Of a stretch of DNA of 64,000 nucleotides, positions 57,470 to 64,000 are shown one piece after another; position 1 is the stretch's first letter, and each line of letters starts with the position of its first letter. The notes beneath the pieces were generated by a model, which saw only the letters and a list, made by a program, of their open reading frames with translations, was not told where the DNA came from and did no database searches. A program made the translations under genes and the position numbers. The stretch spans positions 16,331-80,330 of the forward strand of contig JAIQEW010000021.1 of assembly GCA_020073605.1 (NCBI GenBank), written 5' to 3'. The stretch is from Terriglobia bacterium (GTDB taxonomy: Bacteria > Acidobacteriota > Terriglobia > Acidiferrales > UBA7541).

Positions 57470-58597
57470 TCAATCCAGGTTCAGAGGCGTGCGGAGGACA
57501 CCGATGGCGAAGTGCGCGAGGACGGGAGCCTCATCGTCCAGCTGAATCCAGCGGACCACGCAGTGGTCCTTCATATACTGCGAAACTTTCGCTTCGTTGA
57601 TCCCGAGGTGTTCAGCCAGCCGCGCCTTCAGACCCTCCTCGGATGCGCCACGCGCGCCGCGGGCGTTTCTGCCGCCGCGTCCTCCCCGCGCGAGATTCCC
57701 CACGCCGATGCGGAGCGTCTGGCATGCCTCGATGTAGTACGAAGCCGTCTGGTCGGATTCCGAAAGAAGGAAAACGCCGGGTCCCGCCGGAGCATCTTCC
57801 GCCTCGTCGAGGCGATGCAGGGGGCTCCCGAGGAGCCGCCGTAACATCGACTCCAGATGCGCCATCCGAGAGGCGAGTGCCGGATCGCCGCGTCCGTGCG
57901 CGGCGCGCTCAGACGGCAGTTGCGGTGGCGGCAGCTCCACACGAGCGGCTCGCAATTCCTGCGGGGCGGGCGGTTCGGTCTCGACTCGATCGGAAGCGCG
58001 TCGCTCAACCGCGAGTGCCGGTGCAGTCTCCATGCCCGAAGGCTGCATTGCCGGACGCTCCGCGAAAGCCTGCGCCGGCAACCCGGGCTGCGCTGGTCCG
58101 CCCTTGCGCCGGCGGCCGCGTCCACCGCGACGCCCGCGGCGCCGCTTCCGCCGTCCCGCCTCGCCATTTCCTGCGGTGCCGGCAGCTTGCAACGAAGATT
58201 CTGCGGGCGCGCCTTCTTCCGGCGTCGTAGGAATTTCGCCCAGGGCAAGAGGAGGCTGCGACTCGTACGGCTCGGGCGCGCCGGCAGCGGGCGATTCCGC
58301 GATTGCTGCCGTGGGTTCCTCTGCTGGCGGGGCGCCTGGAAGGGGAAGCGGAATGCCCAGCCGCGTGAGCGCCTCTTCGGCTTTCTTCTTCCAATCGGCC
58401 CGGCGGAAACGCTGCGCGGCGATCGTGTACCAGTTTCCTGCTTCGTCCATATGCTCGGCCTTCTCTTCGATCGCGCCCAATTCCCACGCAACCATCGCGT
58501 CGCGCGTGCGCTGGTAGAGCTCGGAAAGCTTCGCCTGGGCGTCCGGGCTGTTTTTTGCCTTGCGGATGCGTGCCTGAATTTGCCGCCAATCAGCCAT
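57470..58597 (-). CDS. Uncharacterised protein with Arg/Gly-rich central segment
   Basis: 375 residues. N-terminal ~85 residues are helical and charged (WRQIQARIRKAKNSPDAQAKL...). A disordered Pro/Ala/Glu linker leads to a block of ~20 residues made almost only of Arg, Lys and Gly (RRKRRRGRRGGRGRRRKGG), then another linker. The C-terminal ~120 residues are folded-looking with a second RGG stretch ([15 protein letters not shown]) and a helix-turn-helix-like region (LAEHLGINEAKVSQYMKDH). RGG patches suggest RNA or nucleic-acid binding. No known family recognised. Confidence 0.72.
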   Translation of the reverse strand: MADWRQIQARIRKAKNSPDAQAKLSELYQRTRDAMVAWELGAIEEKAEHMDEAGNWYTIAAQRFRRADWKKKAEEALTRLGIPLPLPGAPPAEEPTAAIAESPAAGAPEPYESQPPLALGEIPTTPEEGAPAESSLQAAGTAGNGEAGRRKRRRGRRGGRGRRRKGGPAQPGLPAQAFAERPAMQPSGMETAPALAVERRASDRVETEPPAPQELRAARVELPPPQLPSERAAHGRGDPALASRMAHLESMLRRLLGSPLHRLDEAEDAPAGPGVFLLSESDQTASYYIEACQTLRIGVGNLARGGRGGRNARGARGASEEGLKARLAEHLGINEAKVSQYMKDHCVVRWIQLDDEAPVLAHFAIGVLRTPLNLD

Positions 58598-58735
58598 GTC
58601 GGAGCATTGTAGCAGCGGAGTGACATCTAGGCTAATAAACTGTGCCCGTCCACGGTCTGCCTTCGGCGCGGCTAGGATCGCGCTGTAGCCTGCGGTAGAA
58701 TCGGCGGAGTTTCAGCGCTCACGCGAGGTGGAAAC

Positions 58736-59614
58736 GTGAAGACGGCCCGCGCAGTCTGCGTTGTAGCCCTGTTGATCTCGTGGCCGGTTGCCGCTCGCGC
58801 CCAGTCGCGGTTTGAGCCACTCGACGGCTGGAAGACGGCCGTCGTTGCAAACAATCAGGCGGCGCTCGCCGCCTTCTACTCAACAAATCCACCCGCCCAA
58901 AATCAGATACCACAGGGCAATACCCGGGACGCCGGCGAAGAACCGCGCTTCTGGTCCGCAGTCGCGGCACAAGGCCTGAGTGATTTCGAACCCAAGGTGC
59001 TGGAAATTCTGCGCCCCCAGACGGGTGTGGTCGAGCTCGTCCTTCGAATCGAATTCAAGCTCAAAACGAGTTCCGGGGTGCAGCCGTTCGTCGTAGAGGC
59101 AGCCCAGGTGTGGGCCCAGCAGGGAGACGGGTGGCAAATCCTCGCAACGCAGAGAAGCGATCCGGAGCCGAATCCGCCGCGACGACTGCCCGTGCCAACG
59201 AAGCCGAATACCGACCTCTATCCGCCGCCCGAGGAGGCCCAGCCCGAAATCAACGCAGCGCTCGCGAGCGCCGCGAAAGATCACAAGCGTGTGATTCTGG
59301 TTTTCGGCGGAAACTGGTGCTACGACTGCCACGTTCTCGATGCCACGTTTCACTCGAAGGCGATTGCTCCGCTCGTGAACGCGAATTTCCACGTGGTGCA
59401 CGTCAACATCGGCGAGGAATATGACAAGAATCTCGACCTCGCCGCCAAGTATCAGGTGCCGCTCAAGAAGGGCGTGCCCGCGCTCGTCGTCCTGGATCCC
59501 AGTGGCAAGCTTGTCTACAGCCAGCAAGCCGGCGAATTCGAAAACAGCACCCGCATCGGCCCCGCCGACGTCACCGCCTTCCTCAAAAAGTGGGCGCCGC
59601 CCCGCCAGAACTAG
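58736..59614 (+). CDS. Secreted thioredoxin-like protein with N-terminal SnoaL-like domain
   Basis: 292 residues from a GTG at 58736. Signal peptide to ~22 (ending ARAQS). Residues ~25-140 look NTF2/SnoaL-like (WKTAVVANNQAALAAFYS ... WQILATQRSDPEP). The C-terminal ~120 residues are a thioredoxin fold with active-site W194-C-Y-D-C198 (GGNWCYDCHVLD) and the cis-Pro region in KKGVPALVVLD. Probably periplasmic thiol-disulfide chemistry. Confidence 0.83.
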   Translation: MKTARAVCVVALLISWPVAARAQSRFEPLDGWKTAVVANNQAALAAFYSTNPPAQNQIPQGNTRDAGEEPRFWSAVAAQGLSDFEPKVLEILRPQTGVVELVLRIEFKLKTSSGVQPFVVEAAQVWAQQGDGWQILATQRSDPEPNPPRRLPVPTKPNTDLYPPPEEAQPEINAALASAAKDHKRVILVFGGNWCYDCHVLDATFHSKAIAPLVNANFHVVHVNIGEEYDKNLDLAAKYQVPLKKGVPALVVLDPSGKLVYSQQAGEFENSTRIGPADVTAFLKKWAPPRQN

Positions 59615-59664
59615 CTCCCCCCGCGCTACGGGTGGACGCCTCGCGCTAAAGCAGATTAAGATGG

Positions 59665-60867
59665 ATGGAAATGGCGCCCAAACTGCCCGTGTACATGGAC
59701 AATCAGGCCACGACGGCGGTCGATCCGCGCGTGCTCGAAGCGATGCTGCCCTACTTCACCGAGAAGTACGGGAACGCCGCGAGCCGCAACCATGAATTCG
59801 GCTGGAAGGCGGAAGAAGCTGTCGAAGCCGCGCGCGGACAGATCGCTCGGCTGATCCACGCCTCGCCCCGCGAAATCATCTTCACGAGCGGCGCCACCGA
59901 ATCGGACAACCTCGCGATCAAAGGCGTCGCCGAAGCGTATCGCGAGAAGGGCAACCACATCGTCACGCAGGCGACCGAGCACAAGGCCGTGCTCGACACC
60001 TGCAAACGCCTCGAAAAATACGGATACGAAGTTACGTACCTGCCGGTGGCGAAAGACGGCCTCATCGATCTCGACCAGTTCCGCCGCGCGATCAAGCCGA
60101 ACACGATCCTGATTTCGATCATGCACGCGAACAACGAAATCGGCGTCGTGCAGCCCGTCGAGGAAATCGGCAAGATCGCGAAAGAAAAAGGCGTGATCTT
60201 TCACGTGGACGCCGCGCAGTCCGTGGGGAAAATTCCGGTGGATGTCGAAAAGCTCGGCATCGACCTGCTGGCGATTTCGGCGCACAAAATGTACGGGCCC
60301 AAAGGCGCCGGCGCGCTCTACGTCCGCCGCAAGAATCCGCGCGTCGAGCTGGCCGCGATGATCGATGGCGGCGGCCACGAGCGCGGCCTGCGCTCCGGCA
60401 CGCTCAACGTCCCGGGAATCGTTGGCCTGGGGAAGGCGTGCGAGATTTGCGAGAAAGAGATGGCGCAAGAGAGCGAGCGGCTCGAGCGTCTCCGCGACAA
60501 ATTGAAGGACGCGATCCTGAGCCGCCTGGACGACACGTTCGTCAACGGCTCGATGGCGCACCGGCTGCCCGGCAATCTCAATCTCAGCTTTTCCGGCGTC
60601 GAAGGCGATGCGCTGCTGATGGGAATCAACGATGTGGCTGTGTCGAGCGGCTCGGCCTGCACCTCGGCGACGCTCGAACCGAGCTACGTGCTGCGCGCGC
60701 TCGGCATCTCGGAGGATCTAGCGCACAGTTCGATTCGCTTCGGCATCGGCCGCTTCAACACAGAAGAGGAAGTTGATTACGTCGCCGATCGCGTGGTCGA
60801 AACGGTGAGGCGCCTGCGCGAACTCTCTCCGCTGTATGAAGCCGCCAAGCCGCGCGCCGGCCGCTAG
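59665..60867 (+). CDS. Cysteine desulfurase (NifS/IscS class)
   Basis: 400 residues. PLP lysine K208 in [12 protein letters not shown]106 in [10 protein letters not shown]; persulfide Cys C332 in [10 protein letters not shown] on the flexible loop, so group I (IscS/NifS). Supplies sulfur for Fe-S clusters or tRNA thiolation. No iscU, iscR or mnmA lies next to it, so the acceptor is not indicated by context. The radical SAM enzyme nearby would be one consumer of Fe-S clusters in general. Confidence 0.93.
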   Translation: MEMAPKLPVYMDNQATTAVDPRVLEAMLPYFTEKYGNAASRNHEFGWKAEEAVEAARGQIARLIHASPREIIFTSGATESDNLAIKGVAEAYREKGNHIVTQATEHKAVLDTCKRLEKYGYEVTYLPVAKDGLIDLDQFRRAIKPNTILISIMHANNEIGVVQPVEEIGKIAKEKGVIFHVDAAQSVGKIPVDVEKLGIDLLAISAHKMYGPKGAGALYVRRKNPRVELAAMIDGGGHERGLRSGTLNVPGIVGLGKACEICEKEMAQESERLERLRDKLKDAILSRLDDTFVNGSMAHRLPGNLNLSFSGVEGDALLMGINDVAVSSGSACTSATLEPSYVLRALGISEDLAHSSIRFGIGRFNTEEEVDYVADRVVETVRRLRELSPLYEAAKPRAGR

Positions 60868-60885
60868 CGGCCGTTTCACTTGTGT

Positions 60886-60921
60886 TGTCATCCCGAGCCC
60901 GCAGCGGCGGGCGAGGGATCT
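60886..60921. repeat. Dispersed intergenic element, copy 1 (inverted)
   Basis: Reads TGTCATCCCGAG ... GGGATCT. The reverse complement matches the type at 63091-63131 and 63953-64000 (AGAGAT[TC]CT ... GGATGAC), so these are three copies of one dispersed element. Confidence 0.5.
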
Positions 60922-60949
60922 GCTGTTGGTTCTGTCCAGAGAGGTGAAG

Positions 60950-61480
60950 ATGGATTCAGACCTGCGCTACCCAATCGGCAAGTTCGAGCGCCCGGAAACG
61001 ATCACGGATTCGCAGCGCCGCGCTTTCATCGACGCGATCGCCGAAACTCCCGCGCGCCTCGCCGCGGCCGTCGCCGGATTGACGCCCGCGCAGCTCGACA
61101 CGCCCTATCGCCCCGGCGGTTGGACCGTCCGCCAGGTCGTCCACCACGTTCCCGACAGCCACATGAATGCTTACGTGCGGTGGAAGCTGGCGCTGACCGA
61201 AGATGAGCCCACCATCAAGCCATACGACGAAGCGCGCTGGGCGGAACTGGGCGACGTGAGCGCCACGCCGATCGATACTTCGCTCGCGCTCCTTGAGAAT
61301 CTTCACAAGCGCTGGGTTCTGCTCCTGCGCTCGCTCACTCCCTCGGACTGGGCGCGCAAGTTCCGGCATCCCGAACTGGGGACCATGAGCCTCAATCAGA
61401 ATCTCGCGCTGTATGCCTGGCACGGCCGACATCACGTCGCGCACATCACGTCGCTGCGCGAACGCAACGGCTGGCGCTAG
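60950..61480 (+). CDS. YfiT/BstA-like DinB metal-binding protein
   Basis: 176 residues from the ATG at 60950 (GAGAGGTGAAG site). YPIGKFERPE opening, VVHHVPDSHMNAYVRWK and AWHGRHHVAHITSLRERNGW are hallmarks of the YfiT group, with His ligands for nickel or zinc. Members hydrolyse or transfer thiols; the role here is unknown. It ends 4 bases inside the convergent DUF1761 gene. Confidence 0.9.
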   Translation: MDSDLRYPIGKFERPETITDSQRRAFIDAIAETPARLAAAVAGLTPAQLDTPYRPGGWTVRQVVHHVPDSHMNAYVRWKLALTEDEPTIKPYDEARWAELGDVSATPIDTSLALLENLHKRWVLLLRSLTPSDWARKFRHPELGTMSLNQNLALYAWHGRHHVAHITSLRERNGWR

Positions 61481-61884
61481 GCGGCCTTCTTCTTCCAAGC
61501 GCCGAGGATGGCGCCCATCATGCAGAGCCCCACGAGCGGATAAAACTCGTTGATGGCGAAAAGCTCCTTCGGCCGCATCTCGTACATATAGGTCGTGAAC
61601 GTGATGGGGCCGACGATGCCGATCCAGAGCAGCACGCCGATCGCTGCGCCGCGCGACGCCGTGTTCGCGTTGCGCCAGATGCACACCTGCGCGAGCACGA
61701 ACGCGATCAGCAGGTTCAGCAGAAACGTGGCAATGTATTGCGGGATCGGGTTCATGCTTTGCTGCAACGCCGGATTGTTCTCGAGCGCCGTCCACGGCTT
61801 GGTGAACAGCACCGCATACCACAGGCCGCCGAGCAGCCAGTACAGCACGGCACAAACGAGCACGGCCCAGTAGTTCGTCTTCAT
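61477..61884 (-). CDS. DUF1761 membrane protein
   Basis: 135 residues from the ATG at 61884. About four membrane helices; YWAVLVCAVLYWLLGGLWYAVLF at the N-terminus, FTTYMYEMRPKELFAINEFYPLVG in the last third. Matches the DUF1761 pattern. Function unknown. Confidence 0.82.
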   Translation of the reverse strand: MKTNYWAVLVCAVLYWLLGGLWYAVLFTKPWTALENNPALQQSMNPIPQYIATFLLNLLIAFVLAQVCIWRNANTASRGAAIGVLLWIGIVGPITFTTYMYEMRPKELFAINEFYPLVGLCMMGAILGAWKKKAA

Positions 61885-61898
61885 GGCGTCACCTCTCT

Positions 61899-62933
61899 CT
61901 AGGCTTTCACCGCTTCGATCGCGCAGAACAGCGAAGAAGAGCGGACCACGCGCGCCAAGCGCAGCCCGGCCTTCGCGAAAAGGTCCGCGTACTCCGCTTC
62001 GGTGCGCTCGCGCCCGCCGGCCATCGCGAGCATCTCGATGTCGATCCATTTCCCGAGTTCCGGGGCATTTCCCGGGGCGATAATCAGTTCGAGCAGGATC
62101 ACTTTGCCGTTCTGCCCGCGCATGGATTTCGCGCAGTTCTTGAGTATGGCGACGGAGCGGTCATCGTCCCAATCGTGGATGATGGATTTCATCACGTAGC
62201 TTTCAGCCGGCGGAACCGCTTCGAAGAAATCTCCTCCCGAGATTTCGCAGCGCGAGGAAAGTCCGAACGATTCGATGCGCGGCTTCGCGCCCTCCACCAC
62301 GTGCGGCAGGTCGAACACGATCCCCCGAAGGCCGCGGTGCTTCTGCAAAATCGCAGCGAGCACGACGCCGTGTCCCCCGCCGATATCGGCCAGCGTGCCC
62401 GACTCGCCGAAGTCGTAGGCTTCGATCGCCGGCTGCATGAAGCGTTCGCTGCTCGACGTCATTGAGGCGTGGAAGGCCGCCGCCTCCTCGTCCTCCTTCT
62501 GAAAGAAATGGAACGCCTCGAAACCGGTCGCCTTCTTGAACGCCGTGCCGCCCGTTTCGATGGAGTGCATCAGCTCGGCGAACACGCGCAAGTGCAGCGG
62601 GTTGGACATGAACAGGATGGTGTCGCGGACGGAGTCGGAAACGTCGCTGCGGAGCACGCTCGAAAGTGGCGTGTTGATGAACGTGCCGGGCGAAGTTTCC
62701 TCGAAGACGCCGAGGGATGCGATCAACCGCAACGCGCGATACATGGCGTTTTCGTTGGCGCCGTTTGCGCGCGCAAGCTCCGACACATGCTTGGGTCCGC
62801 TTGCGAGCAGGTCGGCAATCTTGAATTTTGCCGCGGCGTAGAGACACATCGCGGGCATATAGCCGATGCCAAGCTGCAAGAGTTGCGCGTGCGCGTCGGG
62901 GCCTAACGCACGTTGGGCCGAAGAACTAGACAT
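61899..62933 (-). CDS. O-methyltransferase (plant/CrtF-type family 2)
   Basis: 344 residues. N-terminal dimerisation winged helix (LYAAAKFKIADLLASGPKHVSELARANGANENAMYRALR); SAM motif LADIGGGHGVVLAAILQ at ~180; catalytic His region KSIIHDWDDDRSVAIL at ~250. The family methylates hydroxylated carotenoids, phenolics and polyketides. The substrate is unknown; 15 bases below the DUF1761 start, convergent to YfiT. Confidence 0.9.
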   Translation of the reverse strand: MSSSSAQRALGPDAHAQLLQLGIGYMPAMCLYAAAKFKIADLLASGPKHVSELARANGANENAMYRALRLIASLGVFEETSPGTFINTPLSSVLRSDVSDSVRDTILFMSNPLHLRVFAELMHSIETGGTAFKKATGFEAFHFFQKEDEEAAAFHASMTSSSERFMQPAIEAYDFGESGTLADIGGGHGVVLAAILQKHRGLRGIVFDLPHVVEGAKPRIESFGLSSRCEISGGDFFEAVPPAESYVMKSIIHDWDDDRSVAILKNCAKSMRGQNGKVILLELIIAPGNAPELGKWIDIEMLAMAGGRERTEAEYADLFAKAGLRLARVVRSSSLFCAIEAVKA

Positions 62934-63090
62934 AAAATCCCCCTAGGTTGAATTGTGTTGCGGGAGTCTGCTTCGGCCCGGCGAGGATGTCAAGCGCCAC
63001 ACGATGAGAATGGCGGCTTTGAAAAAGGGTGCGCAGACACCCTTCGAGATTGCTCAGGGCGAGGGTGTATCTGTATCACGAAGAGTGAAG

Positions 63091-63131
63091 AGAGATTCCT
63101 CTGGCCGGCGAACCCGGCCCTCGGAATGACA
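63091..63131. repeat. Dispersed intergenic element, copy 2
   Basis: AGAGATTCCTC ... GGCCGGCGAACCCGGCC ... CGGAATGACA; related to the copies at 60886-60921 (inverted) and 63953-64000. It lies in the gap 62934-63156, which holds no gene. Confidence 0.5.
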
Positions 63132-63156
63132 GCCTAACGAATACAGCGCGAGACAG

Positions 63157-63627
63157 TTACATCTCGAAGTGGAAGATGTCGACGACGAGCCAGCTGTGCC
63201 GATTCAGCAGGACGACGTGGCCGCCGATGAACACATGCTCGCAATCGGGAGGCGGCGGAGGCAGAATCCGCACGAATTCCGGCGGGCAGGGACGAATCTT
63301 CCTTCGCAGTCCCGGTGGAAGAGTGCCGCGAATGATGAGCTGGCGTTCGAGGCCGGGCGGCAACTGATCGCGTTTGGCAAGGCCGGGCGGCAGGTTTGAA
63401 TAGTGCGCGTGATACCAGTCGCGCATGTCGCGGTCATGGTCGCGGTAGAAATGGTCGTCGCGGTCGTGACCCCGGCCGTGATCGCGGTCGTCGTCATCGC
63501 CGTGCTTGTCTTTGTCATGGCCATAGGCATGACCGTGGCCGTGATCATCGTCCTGCGCAAGCGCCGGGCCGCTGACGGACAGGAAAATCGCAGCGGCGCA
63601 GGCCAGCATCCATCGTCTCGATTTCAT
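63157..63627 (-). CDS. His/Asp-rich secreted protein, RcnB-like
   Basis: 156 residues from the ATG at 63627, which opens a signal peptide (MKSRRWMLACAAAIFLSVSG...ALAQ). The next ~50 residues are a His/Asp/Gly repeat region (HGHGHAYGHDKDKHGDDDD) suited to divalent metal binding. The C-terminal half has three LPPGL units and ends RHSWLVVDIFHF, the style of RcnB-like periplasmic proteins. Metal buffering is inferred from composition. Confidence 0.72.
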   Translation of the reverse strand: MKSRRWMLACAAAIFLSVSGPALAQDDDHGHGHAYGHDKDKHGDDDDRDHGRGHDRDDHFYRDHDRDMRDWYHAHYSNLPPGLAKRDQLPPGLERQLIIRGTLPPGLRRKIRPCPPEFVRILPPPPPDCEHVFIGGHVVLLNRHSWLVVDIFHFEM

Positions 63628-63840
63628 GGTTTCCTCCGACACATCCAGGGGCTGGAAGTCCAGAGTAGGTCTGCAAGGCACCAATGACAAGCAAGCCAAA
63701 GAAAACGTGTGCTTCATTTGTGACGTGGACGGGAATGCGCCGAAGCCGAAGAATTTGAGATTCTAGATTTGAAATCTCAGAGAGGGGACAAAGCCATGTG
63801 TCGCACCTACGGCGCTCGCGATTTCCATTTCTCCGTTTCC

Positions 63841-63946
63841 CAGCCCTTACGGACAGGGCTAACTTCTGTCGCGCCTCCGGCGCTGTACCGGCATGAGAGT
63901 TCCAGCCCTTGCGGGCGGGGCCAGCTTCTGTCGCGCCGCCGGCGCT
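63841..63946. repeat. Two 44-bp tandem repeat units
   Basis: Units at 63841-63884 and 63903-63946 match at 38 of 44 positions (CAGCCCTT...GGC...CTTCTGTCGCGCC...CCGGCGCT) with an 18-base spacer. A degenerate third piece lies near 63799. The region 63628-64000 holds no convincing gene. Confidence 0.65.
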
Positions 63947-63952
63947 TGGGGG

Positions 63953-64000
63953 AGAGATCCTTCGACCGGCGAAATTCAACAGCGCCGGCCTCAGGATGAC
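63953..64000. repeat. Dispersed intergenic element, copy 3
   Basis: AGAGATCCTTCGACCGGCG ... GCCGGCCTCAGGATGAC at the window edge, related to the elements at 60886 and 63091; it may continue beyond the window. Confidence 0.45.

Overview
The window is GC-rich bacterial chromosome that reads as an acidobacterium. The pointers are an Oar-like TonB-dependent receptor tail, a tandem array of acidobacterial duplicated orphan permeases (ADOP family), many ATGA-type gene overlaps, and short palindromic intergenic repeats. No rRNA, tRNA or CRISPR array was seen. The species cannot be named from the sequence.

Layout. 1-2650: receptor C-terminus and typA. 2695-15990: a PadR regulator, four ADOP permeases, a periplasmic adaptor and a LolD/MacB-type ATPase, all on the + strand and apparently one regulated export or envelope operon. 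16175-21577: housekeeping and metabolic genes (RidA, DCC protein, cystathionine beta-synthase, rpmB, lipoprotein PPIase, rpiA, and a CADD-like putative 4-aminobenzoate synthase). 21733-26270: accessory DNA with a duplicated promoter-bearing segment, a phytoene-desaturase-like oxidoreductase, an AT-richer orphan membrane protein, and the broken 3' end of an FAH-family gene. 26270-30628: hslV-hslU followed by a lipoprotein, a membrane protein and the truncated FAH gene. 30754-36924: LolA-like, SDR, PuuD-like, DinB, folC, accD, cobO.

36960-39500 is a small mobile-looking cassette. It holds an IS4-type transposase, a zinc-ribbon gene, a membrane protein and two tiny coupled genes. Two near-consensus promoters in it carry the same palindrome between their -35 and -10 boxes. 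39587-44081 is the rplU-rpmA-obgE-nadD-rsfS cluster, extended by a sigma-54 activator and rlmH. 44160-45255 is a DUF433/PIN-like toxin-antitoxin-type pair. 45454-49296 is ybdD and cstA separated by an unrelated secreted protein.

49330-57446 contains a REP-associated tyrosine transposase (RAYT) flanked by its palindromes, with further copies at 40047, 54904 and 57418. The same stretch carries a carotenoid-oxygenase cluster and a 721-residue radical SAM protein resembling tetraether/membrane-spanning-lipid synthases. 57470-63627 has an Arg/Gly-rich protein, a thioredoxin-like protein, iscS, a YfiT-like DinB protein, DUF1761, an O-methyltransferase and a His/Asp-rich secreted protein. The window ends in intergenic repeats.

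The strongest leads are the radical SAM enzyme, the two-promoter cassette, the RAYT/REP family, and the four-permease export operon with its PadR-site candidate.
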